Part shown: positions 8,814 to 16,774 of the stretch, one piece after another
Layout of the letters: each line of letters starts with the position of its first letter
Numbering within the stretch: position 1 is the stretch's first letter
Origin: Porcincola intestinalis
Lineage (GTDB): Bacteria; Bacillota; Clostridia; Lachnospirales; Lachnospiraceae
Assembly (NCBI RefSeq): GCF_009696445.1
Contig: NZ_VULZ01000002.1
Span: forward strand, 186,001 to 250,000
Reading direction: 5' to 3'
Length of the DNA stretch: 64,000 nucleotides
Position numbers and translations under genes: made by a program
Notes under the pieces: model-generated
What the model was told of the DNA's origin: nothing
Seen by the model: only the letters and a program-made list of their open reading frames with translations
Databases searched by the model: none

Positions 8814-9458
8814 TCAGGGCTTTAATAGGACTTTTATGTTTCCATTCCCCAATAAATCTTCCAGACCTCTTATATTGCTTATATGCCCGATTTTTGTATA
8901 GCTGTAACTGCTTTGAAAAGTCTTGTAAAACAAAACCACACAGTCATCACCATACAGCATAAGGTCACCGGCCCTTATTGTTCCTGGCTTCTTTGCATTA
9001 ACCGGCAGTGTCTGATCCAGATAGCAGTACTTTTCGTTTCCGTTCAGTTCTTCCATTCGCAGCGTCGCCGGCAGCAGGCGAATAAATGCCCGGGCGGTCC
9101 TGTTGTTCTCCATGTCAGCCTGAAATGTTTTTCCGCCAATGACAAGCTTTATCCGGTTTTTCTTCACGGTTATGAGGAACTTCTGTTTCTTTTTCCCGCT
9201 TTTCGCAGTTATAACCGCTTTCCCTGCCTTTTTTGCCGTGACCTTCCCTTTTTTTGAAACAGCAGCTATCTGGGGTTTGCTGCTCTTCCAACTGACCTTC
9301 TTCCAGGTTTTCTTAACCGGCAGCTGCTTCTTCTGGCCAACGGTCATGGCAACTGCCTTCGCTGCAGCCTGTACATGAGCTGACATGCCCATAGAGCATA
9401 ACAGAAGCAGAAGAAACAGTCTCAGCATCTTCCGTGACCTTATGTTGATTTCTCTCAT
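8814..9458 (-). CDS. Exported Big_2 plus cyclophilin-like protein
   Basis: A 214-residue protein with a signal peptide (1-32, arginine-rich start, leucine core). A lysine-rich bacterial Ig-like (Big_2) module follows (about 36-98: 'VGQKKQLPVKKTWKKVSW', 'GKVTAKKAGKAVITAKS'). The C-terminal half (103-214) is cyclophilin-like (PF18050 type), with 'LPATLRMEELNGNEKYCYL', 'PGTIRAGDLMLYGDDCVVLFY' and a final 'LLGNGNIKVLL'. This fold looks like a prolyl isomerase but activity in this family is unproven. It is the last of three neighbouring exported proteins with the same C-terminal fold. AGGAG lies eight bases before the chosen ATG. Confidence 0.78.
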   Translation of the reverse strand: MREINIRSRKMLRLFLLLLLCSMGMSAHVQAAAKAVAMTVGQKKQLPVKKTWKKVSWKSSKPQIAAVSKKGKVTAKKAGKAVITAKSGKKKQKFLITVKKNRIKLVIGGKTFQADMENNRTARAFIRLLPATLRMEELNGNEKYCYLDQTLPVNAKKPGTIRAGDLMLYGDDCVVLFYKTFQSSYSYTKIGHISNIRGLEDLLGNGNIKVLLKP

Positions 9459-9502
9459 TCATTTTACTCCTGCTTTTAAGCCATGATTATTTTCCGCGCG
9501 CT

Positions 9503-10618
9503 TCACAAAGACAGTGTAATTGTAACATCCCCGTTGCCCAGTAAAGAAGCCAGCTCCTCGTTTGTGCAATCTGTTATCTTACCCAGTCTTGTATAGGCCC
9601 ACGAGTTGGATCCGTAGAAGATCACGATCTGGCTGTCTGCATAGAGCACAATGTCCCCGGGTTCTGTTACTGTCTGAACATCATTGCTGACAAGGGATGA
9701 ACCGATTGCGCCCACCTGTTCAAAGCCTCCATACATGGACATATTAATGGTCACAGGCCCTTCACCAGCCAGCTTCTTAAGCTCCTTTACGGATTCATTA
9801 TCTTCCCAGGCAACCGCAACAGCGGTCTCTCCTATCATCAGCTTCATATCCTGATCTTTTGTCTGTTCTGCCAGGCTGGCCTCCGACAGTTCCTTTTCAA
9901 TTTCCCTTACACGGTTTTTCACTGTCTCCTCAGCGCCATCAATTTCCCTTTCACTGACAGATACCCCTTCGATCACGACGGCATCCGGTTCTGCTTCTGA
10001 AATGCGTTCCAGAGAATCGGCGAACCGGCTTCCCGCGTTGGCCGCGAATGCGCAGATGGTTTTCCCGGACAGGTTATATTCATCAAGAAAGGCACAGGCC
10101 GGAACGCTCAGTGTGTAGTGCCAGATCGGATATACCAGATAAATGATATCATACTGCTCCATATTTTCCACGTGGGAAGCAAGCGCCGGATGATATCCAT
10201 CGGTATCCTGGCCTTCTCCCACCTCTACTGCCTGAGCGTAATTGACAGGATATGTGTACTCCGTCTGGATCAGGAACAGATCCCCGCCGGTTTCCTGCTC
10301 GATCCACTGCGCCATCCGGTGCGCATTTCCTGTTGCTGTGCCGTCATCGTTTACCGTGAAACTTGCGGAAGATACCGCATCCGCACTGATCTGTGTGTTT
10401 CCGGAACGGGAAAAATAGGCTACCAGTATATGCTCGTTATCTCCGCGGATGATCTCTTCCGGTTCAGCTTTAACCGGTGTGTACTCTGTGTACTTTGAAT
10501 AATTCTCAGATCCGGACGTTCCCGAAGCGTTTACAGTATAACTGCCTGAAAACAGCCCTATCCCAAGAATGCAGGCTGCCGCAGCGATATACGTTCTCCC
10601 TCTGGCAAAATCATACAT
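9503..10618 (-). CDS. Exported flavodoxin fused to cyclophilin-like domain
   Basis: A 371-residue protein with an N-terminal membrane or signal segment (about 11-31), a short linker, then a flavodoxin-like domain (about 65-245) with the FMN phosphate loop 'YFSRSGNT', 'VYPIWHYTLSVPACAFLDEY' and 'ICAFAANAGSRFADSL'. The last 110 residues (about 262-371) are cyclophilin-like: 'GPVTINMSMYGGFEQVGAIG', 'GDIVLYADSQIVIFYGSNSW' and 'LLGNGDVTITL'. A flavodoxin outside the membrane is unusual, since these usually act in the cytoplasm. It would have to take electrons at or beyond the membrane. The ATG lies three bases after the stop of the gene upstream, whose last codons form the GGAG ribosome site, so the two are translationally linked. 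Confidence 0.8.
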   Translation of the reverse strand: MYDFARGRTYIAAAACILGIGLFSGSYTVNASGTSGSENYSKYTEYTPVKAEPEEIIRGDNEHILVAYFSRSGNTQISADAVSSASFTVNDDGTATGNAHRMAQWIEQETGGDLFLIQTEYTYPVNYAQAVEVGEGQDTDGYHPALASHVENMEQYDIIYLVYPIWHYTLSVPACAFLDEYNLSGKTICAFAANAGSRFADSLERISEAEPDAVVIEGVSVSEREIDGAEETVKNRVREIEKELSEASLAEQTKDQDMKLMIGETAVAVAWEDNESVKELKKLAGEGPVTINMSMYGGFEQVGAIGSSLVSNDVQTVTEPGDIVLYADSQIVIFYGSNSWAYTRLGKITDCTNEELASLLGNGDVTITLSL

Positions 10619-10621
10619 GGC

Positions 10622-11197
10622 TTACTCCTTTTCCGTAGTGTTCTCTGTAACCTGCTCGTTTTCGTCTGCTTCATCCAGTTCAATCAGTACATCATAGCTT
10701 CCGTCAAGATCCCTGATCCGTGAAAGCTCACAGGTGATCACCCCGATATTTACCTGGTAGCCGTACTGCTCTGAAATATCCTCATCCGAATGCAGAATGG
10801 TGAAATACGGTGCATCGATCGCATAATCGATATCTCCGTTCAGCCAGCCATAATGCACTTCCTCTTCATTGTAGGGCAGTTCGTCCGGCATGACACCGCA
10901 AAAATCGTGAGAATAGCTGTTCATGTGAACTGTATAGGGCAGTTTTTCGATCAATGCCTGTGCCGTATCACAGTCGTTAAGGATTCCGGGAATAACCGTA
11001 TCACCAAAGTGCAGCAGTATTTTCGTTCCTTCCTCAATTACCCTCGTAGGCATTTGCGGATCATCTGTCTGTATGAAGGCTCCATCAGAGGCAACCTTTT
11101 TCGTTTCCTCCTCACCTGACGCTCCGAATACAATCGTGGAAACGGATACAGCCAATGCCAGCAGACCAGCTGCTAAAATAACTCTCTTGCTCTTCAT
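10622..11197 (-). CDS. Exported cyclophilin-like protein with acidic tail
   Basis: A 191-residue protein with a signal peptide (residues 1-26), a short spacer, and a cyclophilin-like domain (about 58-178): 'GTKILLHFGDTVIPGILND', 'LIEKLPYTVHMNSYSHDFCG', 'IDYAIDAPYFTILHSDEDIS'. It ends in a Glu/Asp/Asn-rich tail. The sequence has drifted more than its two neighbours. AGGAGG precedes the ATG. With the next two genes it forms a tight set of secreted proteins sharing one fold. A role in redox folding or ligand capture at the envelope is possible but is inference. Confidence 0.7.
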   Translation of the reverse strand: MKSKRVILAAGLLALAVSVSTIVFGASGEEETKKVASDGAFIQTDDPQMPTRVIEEGTKILLHFGDTVIPGILNDCDTAQALIEKLPYTVHMNSYSHDFCGVMPDELPYNEEEVHYGWLNGDIDYAIDAPYFTILHSDEDISEQYGYQVNIGVITCELSRIRDLDGSYDVLIELDEADENEQVTENTTEKE

Positions 11198-11244
11198 GGA
11201 TTCTGACCTCCTGCCTTAATCCTTCTCTAATTCTTCCGCAAATA

Positions 11245-12096
11245 TCATGCGCTGATCGCAACACTCTCAATACAGATCTGTCCTTTGGCCGCCGGATCAT
11301 CCATGATCATCTCTTTAATATCAGGAACTGTGATCACTCCGCTCTTCGGATTCTTAATGCTGTCCACCACGGTAGTGATGGAAGCATTCACCTCGGATTT
11401 TTCGAAAGCAAGATCTGTATCGATCATACGGCAGTTTATCAGCTTCAACCCCTTACAGTAACAAAGCGGCTGTGTTCCGATGATCGTACAGTTTTCAAAC
11501 GTCACGTTTTCACTGTACCATGCAAGGTATTCACCTTTGATCACACTGTTCTTTACCAGAACATTCCTTGCATGCCAGAAAGCGTCCTTGGTGTCGAATT
11601 CACAGTTGGTAAATACAGAGTCCGTGATGTACTGGAACGAATACTTTCCGTTCAGTTTTACGTGGTCAAAAGTAAGGTGTTCCGACCGCATCATGAAATA
11701 TTCGCTGCACACAGTTGTATCCCGCATAGCAATGCTTCGTACAGACCAGCCGAATTCCGAAGATATGATATCACTGCCTTCGATCACAACATCATCGCAT
11801 TCCCGAAGTGCCTTGATACCATGCAGTTTCGAATCCCTGATATGAATATTCCTGGAATACCAGAGCGCTGCCCGGCAAAGATCCGTCATCTCGCTATGAC
11901 TGATCTGCAGGTTATGGTCATGCCAGAACGGGTATCTTAAGTTGAAAAAGCTGTCACTTACTTGAATATCCCGGCTCTCCTTCAGGGCACTTTCTCCGTC
12001 TGCCGGTCCGTCAAACCGGCAGGAAACGACATTCACATCTTCTGCCCCGTATAACGTTCTTTCTTCGTCGAAAACCTGATCCTGATACAGCTTCAT
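11245..12096 (-). CDS. DUF3737-type right-handed beta-helix protein
   Basis: The 283-residue protein is built of short repeated rungs such as 'NVSVISRCRF'-like turns ('SRDIQVSDSFF', 'SRNIHIRDSKL', 'SENVTFENCTI'), typical of a right-handed parallel beta-helix and of the DUF3737 family. No signal peptide is seen, so it should be cytoplasmic. Family function is unknown. I chose the ATG at 12096 because AGAGGTG stands six bases before it; a GTG and another ATG lie 9 and 6 bases upstream. It follows the SDR gene by 13 bases and likely shares its transcript and LysR control. Confidence 0.75.
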   Translation of the reverse strand: MKLYQDQVFDEERTLYGAEDVNVVSCRFDGPADGESALKESRDIQVSDSFFNLRYPFWHDHNLQISHSEMTDLCRAALWYSRNIHIRDSKLHGIKALRECDDVVIEGSDIISSEFGWSVRSIAMRDTTVCSEYFMMRSEHLTFDHVKLNGKYSFQYITDSVFTNCEFDTKDAFWHARNVLVKNSVIKGEYLAWYSENVTFENCTIIGTQPLCYCKGLKLINCRMIDTDLAFEKSEVNASITTVVDSIKNPKSGVITVPDIKEMIMDDPAAKGQICIESVAISA

Positions 12097-12109
12097 TATC
12101 ATCACCTCT

Positions 12110-12880
12110 TTATAAAAAAGCTCCGTTGCACACCTGGATGACCTGTCCCTTTACATGCCTTCCCATGTCAGAAGCCAGGAACAGGCAGGCATTGGCCTGA
12201 TCGATCGGGTCACATTCCGGCCCCGGGAAGTATACAAAGTGTTTGCTGTATTCAAGCATCTTTGCTCCGCCGGGCTGCTCTCCGGCCTTATTTACCAGAT
12301 GGGCCGGTGTGACCGTTGCTCCGGGGGCAACCGCATTGATACGGATATTCGTGTCGATCAGGCGCATAGCCACGTTCTTTGTCAGCGTATTGATGGCACC
12401 CTTGGATGATGTATAGGATGCTCCGCAGAACGGTCTGTCTCCGTTGACGGAAGAAATATTGATGATACAGCCTTCGTTCTTCGGCAGGAAAATTTTCAGG
12501 GCCTCACGGATAAAGCGGAAGGGTCCGAACACATTTGTCTGGTACACATGCTCCAGCCATTCGTCATCCGTCTCATCGATCATCTTCTGTTCCCCGATCG
12601 CCGCGTTGTTGATCACGATATCGAGATCACCGTAGGTATCCAACGCTGTCTGAATGACATGTTTTACATCTTCCAGATTTTTATTGTCCGCCACAACGCC
12701 GGTCACCTCGTATCCTTTCGCCCGGATCTCTTCCACCGCCGCGTCCAGTTTCTCTTTTCCACGGGCTGTCATGACCACCTTTGCCCCTTCAGAGGCGAAG
12801 AGTTCCGCCATTGTCTGGCCCATACCATAACTGGCTCCTGATACGATTGCCACTTTCCCGTCCAGCATTTTTTCCTTCAT
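12110..12880 (-). CDS. SDR-family NAD(P)-dependent oxidoreductase
   Basis: A 256-residue classical short-chain dehydrogenase. It shows the cofactor loop GASYGMG (residues 15-21), NNAA (91-94) and the catalytic set Ser143/144, Tyr156 and Lys160 in 'SYTSSK'. A GTG-like 'ADNK' after strand three gives no clear hint on NAD versus NADP. The substrate is unknown; 3-oxoacyl or sugar alcohol dehydrogenases are nearest in style. It is divergent from a LysR gene, the common arrangement in which the regulator controls the enzyme. AGGAGG precedes the ATG. Confidence 0.88.
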   Translation of the reverse strand: MKEKMLDGKVAIVSGASYGMGQTMAELFASEGAKVVMTARGKEKLDAAVEEIRAKGYEVTGVVADNKNLEDVKHVIQTALDTYGDLDIVINNAAIGEQKMIDETDDEWLEHVYQTNVFGPFRFIREALKIFLPKNEGCIINISSVNGDRPFCGASYTSSKGAINTLTKNVAMRLIDTNIRINAVAPGATVTPAHLVNKAGEQPGGAKMLEYSKHFVYFPGPECDPIDQANACLFLASDMGRHVKGQVIQVCNGAFL

Positions 12881-12913
12881 GATGATCCCTCCTGATATCT
12901 GTTTTCCGGTTTT

Positions 12914-12975
12914 ATTATAATGAGTCGAAATCTTATAAACAAATACTTATATCTGATACTAATCTATGCTATAAT
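12914..12975. promoter_or_regulatory. Divergent SDR/LysR promoter region with inverted repeats
   Basis: Minus strand: TTGTTT (12937-12942), 17 bases, TATAAT (12914-12919) for the SDR operon. Plus strand: TATAAT at 12970-12975 for the LysR gene. TATAA/TTATA arms occur at 12916-12920 and 12933-12937 (12-base spacer) and again at 12934-12938 and 12947-12951, overlapping the SDR -35. AT-rich dyads at this place are typical LysR binding sites; the exact operator is inferred. Confidence 0.5.
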
Positions 12976-13001
12976 TGCATAGTTTCAGAAAGGAGGCTCC
13001 C

Positions 13002-13865
13002 ATGGATATCCGGATCATGGAATACTATCTTGCTGTTGTGAGGGAAGGAAACATTTCCGCCGCCGCACAGGCCCTGCATGTATCGCAGCCCGGCCTTTCA
13101 AGACAGATGCGGGACCTGGAGGAAGAACTTGGCGTTACCCTCTTTGAACGTGGCAGCCGCAGGATCCGTCTTACCGAGGAAGGAATGATCCTGCGCAGAC
13201 GGGCGGAAGAGATGATTCACCTGATGCAGATGACCGAAGGGGAAATCTCCAGGGCACATCACAATGTTTCCGGTGAAATCCACATCGGTGCCGGTGAATC
13301 CAGGTCATTCCACCACATCTCGGAAACTGCAGGGAAAATCCACGCACAGTATCCTGACATCCATTTTACCATTACTAGCGGAGATACCGCCGACCTTATG
13401 GAGCAGCTGGAAAGTGGACTTATAGATGTTGCCCTGATTTTTACGGACTATGACCATGATCAGTATCAGGGGATCCGCCTGCCACAGGAGGACCGGCTGG
13501 GTGTCCTGATGCGCAGGGATGATCCTCTCGCCGGGAAGGACGTAATCTCCGTTCACGACATGAAGGATCAGCCCCTGATCATTCCCCGTGCAGCTGCCGG
13601 TCTGCTGTCATCCGATCCCGCTTTGGCAGATATGAAAATCGTCACCGTTTACAACCTGATCTACAATGCCTCTCTTTTCGTGGAAGATGGGGTCGGTTAT
13701 GCGATCGGCTTTGACGGACTGATCAACGTTTCCGGTGACAGTGCTCTGGCTTTCCGCCCTCTGGAAACACAGATCATACAGGCAGCCACCGTAATCTGGA
13801 AAAAATATGAATCCTTTACTCCGGCAGTCAACCTCTTTCTGAACTATATGAAACAGGGCAGATAA
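13002..13865 (+). CDS. LysR-family transcriptional regulator
   Basis: A 287-residue LysR-type regulator. The N-terminal winged helix-turn-helix is textbook: 'MEYYLAVVREGNISAAAQAL' then 'SQPGLSRQMRDLEEELGV' and 'LFERGSRRIRLTEEG'. A two-lobed effector domain follows from about residue 90 ('GEIHIGAGES', 'DIHFTITSGDTADLMEQLES', 'GLIDVALIF'). AGGAGG lies six bases before the ATG at 13002. It faces the SDR/DUF3737 operon across 121 bases and most likely regulates it together with itself. The effector is unknown. Confidence 0.92.
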   Translation: MDIRIMEYYLAVVREGNISAAAQALHVSQPGLSRQMRDLEEELGVTLFERGSRRIRLTEEGMILRRRAEEMIHLMQMTEGEISRAHHNVSGEIHIGAGESRSFHHISETAGKIHAQYPDIHFTITSGDTADLMEQLESGLIDVALIFTDYDHDQYQGIRLPQEDRLGVLMRRDDPLAGKDVISVHDMKDQPLIIPRAAAGLLSSDPALADMKIVTVYNLIYNASLFVEDGVGYAIGFDGLINVSGDSALAFRPLETQIIQAATVIWKKYESFTPAVNLFLNYMKQGR

Positions 13866-13904
13866 ATATTTGCACAATGATGTTAACAGCCATGCCGGAC
13901 AGGA

Positions 13905-14102
13905 ATGAAAAAAGCATATACGGGTGGCGGCTTTATTGCGCCGATGGCACTTTCAGCACTTCCGGAGGATAAACTTCCGCAGGCATGCTTGAAATGCCGC
14001 AGTTGTGAAAAGGTATGTTCGCAGCAGATTAAAGGCGGAGCAACATCCACTGCCCCGCCAACTCAAACCTGTCTCTTCCCGCTGTCCCTCTCAAGTTCCT
14101 GA
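13905..14102 (+). pseudogene. Tail fragment of a ferredoxin-type aldo/keto reductase
   Basis: Residues 14-43 of this 65-codon frame ('ALSALPEDKLPQACLKCRSC' then 'EKVCSQQIK') match the iron-sulfur end of clostridial aldo/keto reductases (CxxCxxxC then CPQQI). One cysteine-neighbour Pro is Ser here. The whole barrel domain is missing and after QQIK the frame reads unrelated residues. So only about 30 codons remain of a gene of about 370. It lies just after the LysR gene and marks a recombination scar at one edge of the SDR cargo. Confidence 0.65.
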
Positions 14103-14603
14103 ATTATAAATCTCTGTCAGCTTTATCAAAGCCTTCCGCTGCATTTTATATATGGTACTTCTAACCATATGAAGCAACTCTGCCCCTTTCGCGAACGTCA
14201 GGTTTTTCCTTGTGAACTGATTTATAATCTCCTTGTCTCTTGCTTCAAGCCTGGTGATACAGCGGTTAACATACTGATACTTTGTGATCTGCGTTTCCAC
14301 ACTTTCCAATTCGTCAAAAAGCTCTTCCATCTGGGATCTGTAGATCTGATTGATCCTTTCTGCCTGATGAAGCAACTTATACTCATCTGGATTCCCTCCG
14401 CTGGTTCTTTCCTGATCAGAGGTCGCTTTCGGAAACGCGATAGCGGATGCGATCTCATCCCATGAGAGTATTTCTTTTCTGTCCTGAATTGCCTTTACTT
14501 CATTCATGAGCCTGTCCCGTGACTGGCATAATCTGTCGTGGTTCTCGTCCATTGTTTTGACATAAAACAGCATCTGTTCCGGTGTCATTTTTCCATACTT
14601 CAC
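14091..14603 (-). CDS. Sigma-70 region-4-like helix-turn-helix protein
   Basis: A 170-residue protein, mostly helical, with a probable coiled-coil middle (about 70-125) and a C-terminal region-4-like helix-turn-helix ('RLEARDKEIINQFTRKNLTF' then 'AKGAELLHMVRSTIYKMQ'). Such small sigma-like proteins (DUF1492/ArpU-like) regulate late or transfer genes of mobile elements. No sigma region 2 is seen, so it is unlikely to be a full sigma factor. The start is GTG at 14603 with GGGGG before it. It heads or sits in a row of small minus-strand ICE genes. Confidence 0.6.
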   Translation of the reverse strand: MKYGKMTPEQMLFYVKTMDENHDRLCQSRDRLMNEVKAIQDRKEILSWDEIASAIAFPKATSDQERTSGGNPDEYKLLHQAERINQIYRSQMEELFDELESVETQITKYQYVNRCITRLEARDKEIINQFTRKNLTFAKGAELLHMVRSTIYKMQRKALIKLTEIYNSGT

Positions 14604-14624
14604 GTGTCTGCCCCCATCCTATAT

Positions 14625-14906
14625 CTACGGTGCCATCCGCTCTTCTTTCTTCTTCATCTCATAAACCCGGAGTGCTTCAAGCACTTTCAATTCAATCTGC
14701 TGCAGATCCATCTGTGTCAGGACCGGGAAGTCCCTGTCTCCACTGACAGAGACTTCCAGCATTTCGACTGCAGCATTCAGGTAGGAGAAGATAGTCGGAT
14801 ACAGTTCCCGGTCGCGGTTTTCAATGCGATGGAAGAAGTCGATGGAAACCACATCCTCGGGATTTAGCTTGACTGTTATCTGTCTGACCGGTTTGCTCCT
14901 GTTCAT
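14625..14906 (-). CDS. Small hypothetical protein (93 aa)
   Basis: Not recognised. Mixed alpha/beta character: a basic start with 'VRQITVKLNPEDVV', an acidic middle and a charged helix at the end ('LKVLEALRVYEMKKKEE'). The start strand-then-helix look recalls ribbon-helix-helix DNA-binding proteins, but this is weak. AGGAGG stands eight bases before the ATG, so it is very likely translated. It is 21 bases upstream of the sigma-like gene, in the same direction. Confidence 0.5.
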   Translation of the reverse strand: MNRSKPVRQITVKLNPEDVVSIDFFHRIENRDRELYPTIFSYLNAAVEMLEVSVSGDRDFPVLTQMDLQQIELKVLEALRVYEMKKKEERMAP

Positions 14907-14933
14907 TACTCTCCTCCTGTCTGCTACCTGCCT

Positions 14934-15176
14934 TTATGTCAGCGCTCCTAACGCTGCCAGATCCATTGCCATCTCAGATACCGGATGGATCTTTCTCTTG
15001 ATGGTCTTATCTTTTTTCCGGGTCCTCTGCCTGCCGGATGGTCTGTTGCCATTCTGATATCCGGCCAATGCGCTGCCAGCAGTCGGATCCGGGTATCCTT
15101 CATGATTACGGCATCCGGAACTCTGATATCCGCTGCCGACCGGCCTTACACTCCTTAACTTCATCCTTCTTCCCAT
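14934..15176 (-). CDS. Small basic hypothetical protein
   Basis: About 80 residues, Gly/Arg/Lys-rich with 'RQRTRKKDKTIKRK' in the middle and a hydrophobic end. No family recognised. The start is unclear (TTG at 15185, ATG at 15176 or 15164), each with purine-rich sequence nearby. It overlaps the end of the next upstream gene. It could be a nucleic-acid-binding accessory protein or may not be expressed. Confidence 0.3.
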   Translation of the reverse strand: MGRRMKLRSVRPVGSGYQSSGCRNHEGYPDPTAGSALAGYQNGNRPSGRQRTRKKDKTIKRKIHPVSEMAMDLAALGALT

Positions 15177-15385
15177 CCTTTCCAAATAAGAACTGCATTG
15201 CAGTGAATACTTGCTTTATTAATGGACTCACGGTAGGCGCCGAAGTCTGCCTGGATAAAATGGGGATATTCATGGATCACCGTACATTTCCTGATCCGTG
15301 TTCCGAGTTCCCTGCTCCAACGCCTCATCTGTGTATCCGCAACCGTCAACCTGTCTCCAGTGTTTAAGCCATACACAATTCGCAT
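15161..15385 (-). CDS. Small hypothetical ICE protein (74 aa)
   Basis: A 74-residue protein starting 'MRIVYGLNTGDRLTVADTQM' and containing basic and aromatic residues throughout. I do not recognise a domain. GGAAGGGAG lies shortly before the ATG, and the gene overlaps the end of the 119-residue gene upstream by 22 bases, which suggests coupled translation. Small proteins of this style are common in the variable part of clostridial ICEs. Confidence 0.45.
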   Translation of the reverse strand: MRIVYGLNTGDRLTVADTQMRRWSRELGTRIRKCTVIHEYPHFIQADFGAYRESINKASIHCNAVLIWKGWEEG

Positions 15386-15723
15386 GCTTCTCCCTTCCTG
15401 AAGATATGTACCTTCATCTCAAGCTCATCCGCCATACTCAGGACCATGACCATCAGATCGTCCGGATCCTTATCCATGAATACCCAGACCTCATCGCAGA
15501 TCATCATCAGTTCCCTGCAGATCCGGATATCAACCAGATACTCATGCCCGGCATCCAGATCAGCAACAACGGGAACATTTCTTGTCTCATCGTGAAACAG
15601 ATACTGGGATGCGATCGGGATCATTCCTCTCTCTCTTACATGGCTGCAGCACGCTCTTGCAAACTGGATCGTGTGCTCCGCATTCTTCTGCATGGAGACA
15701 CATACAAATACTTTTTTCATCAT
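15364..15723 (-). CDS. DUF4406-like (nucleoside deoxyribosyltransferase-like) protein
   Basis: The 119-residue protein starts 'KKVFVCVSMQKNAEHTIQFA' followed by 'GMIPIASQYLFHD', then a segment 'ICRELMMICDEVWVFMDKDP' and 'SMADELEMKVHIFR'. This order (VYVSSP-like strand, helix, 'P..P.hy', 'CDElWvF', 'GM..Ei..A') is the Rossmann-like layout of DUF4406/nucleoside 2-deoxyribosyltransferase relatives common on phages and ICEs. A catalytic glutamate is not certain. Substrate unknown. First of a short operon with the two small genes downstream. Confidence 0.55.
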   Translation of the reverse strand: MMKKVFVCVSMQKNAEHTIQFARACCSHVRERGMIPIASQYLFHDETRNVPVVADLDAGHEYLVDIRICRELMMICDEVWVFMDKDPDDLMVMVLSMADELEMKVHIFRKGEACELCMA

Positions 15724-15884
15724 CGGTTTCTTTTCTCCTTTTATGATTTATTTCGAAGAACGTGTGCGCCGTCTGCAGCTGGCCTGCACACTCAACCGTG
15801 ATCACTGTTTCCTTCGATGGCTGCATGGTATCAGCCAAAGTTACGAAGATTTGTCACCTTTGAAATAATTTCTTTTCTTCGTCT

Positions 15885-16277
15885 TCAGGAAATCGGCATA
15901 ATAAAGTCTGTCAGGATGCTTTCCATGATTTCGCGTTTCTTTCCGGTAAGAGTTTCCCTGAGCTCGATCAGCAAAAGTTTTTGGTCTTCACTCATGTACA
16001 AACGGTTGCTGTGCCATCCGTCCATCACTTTCACACCACCGCCATTGCCTGGAACTGTCTCCAACGGAACCGACGCGGTAAGTATCTCTATATCCCGCAT
16101 AGCTGTTCTTCTGGTGATCCCGTATTCATCGGCCAGTTCCCGGTAAGTTACTTTTCTTTTCGCAGACAGATACTCCTGCATCTTGTGCCGGCGGTCATCT
16201 GGGGTTTCCCAGGAGGTATTGGCGGTTTCCCTTCTCTCGCCCCAGCTGTTGGTTTTGTTTTTATCTCCAGGTTTCAT
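15885..16277 (-). CDS. DeoR/HTH_11-like DNA-binding protein
   Basis: A 130-residue protein whose middle is a winged helix-turn-helix: 'MQEYLSAKRKVTYRELADEY', 'GITRRTAMRDIEILTASVPL', then the wing 'GNGGGVKVMDGW'. The C-terminus ('MSEDQKLLLIELRETLTGKK') is the start of the effector part as in WYL-type regulators but ends there, so it is a short form. I chose the ATG at 16277 because GGAAGG precedes it. The frame is open to 16514, and an earlier start is possible, but that part looks non-coding. A likely local regulator. Confidence 0.6.
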   Translation of the reverse strand: MKPGDKNKTNSWGERRETANTSWETPDDRRHKMQEYLSAKRKVTYRELADEYGITRRTAMRDIEILTASVPLETVPGNGGGVKVMDGWHSNRLYMSEDQKLLLIELRETLTGKKREIMESILTDFIMPIS

Positions 16278-16496
16278 CTTGGCCTTCCCTTCCGACGCCG
16301 GATGCCGGAAGGGTAAAGGCCTGATCTTGAATGTGGAGTCCGCAGTACCTTCCCCGAAAATGAGCGCAATAATGAAAGGTACTCTATTGCCGCCGCACCA
16401 TCCCTGCGGATGATACGAGCAGTCAATATGTCCATAAACCTTTACCCTATTGCAACTCGGGTCCGTTATGTGATTGTGAATAGTTATGTGCTTGTA

Positions 16497-16770
16497 AACA
16501 AAAAAGCCCGGCAAAACGTTCCTTCCATGACCTGAAAGAAACGCTGCCGGACATATCTGCCCACAGCATCTTCCAGATCGGAAGTAATAAACGTTTTGCC
16601 GGACTACTGGTGACCTACACTTCCCCGCAATAACTTCGAGGAGTGCTCAGATTCAGTCCCTTAGCAAACTCTTGGATACGAAGCGCGACCCTAAGTGCCA
16701 TCTTTTCACAGTCCGTCGCCCGGCCCTCATATCCTCAATCTGTTCAGTTGTATTTCATGTGTTGTTAATC
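16497..16770 (-). ncRNA. Candidate structured RNA ending in a long-stem terminator
   Basis: No convincing gene fills this gap. On the minus strand the last part folds as CCGGCAAAACGTT (16590-16602) pairing perfectly with AACGTTTTGCCGG (16508-16520) over a 69-base loop, followed by GCTTTTTTG. Upstream lie further G/C-rich segments that could pair. Only a weak promoter is visible near 16750-16790. The end could simply be a terminator of the zinc-ribbon gene, but the 13-pair stem with a large structured loop is more than that needs. The clostridial raiA-type RNA is one family to test; I cannot name it from sequence alone. Confidence 0.4.
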
Positions 16771-16774
16771 GGTA

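Noticed and set aside
16622-16740. Short frame ending 'GLNLSTPRSYCGEV' as a protein gene
   Set aside because: No start with a proper ribosome site, under 40 codons, and it lies in a region better explained as RNA.
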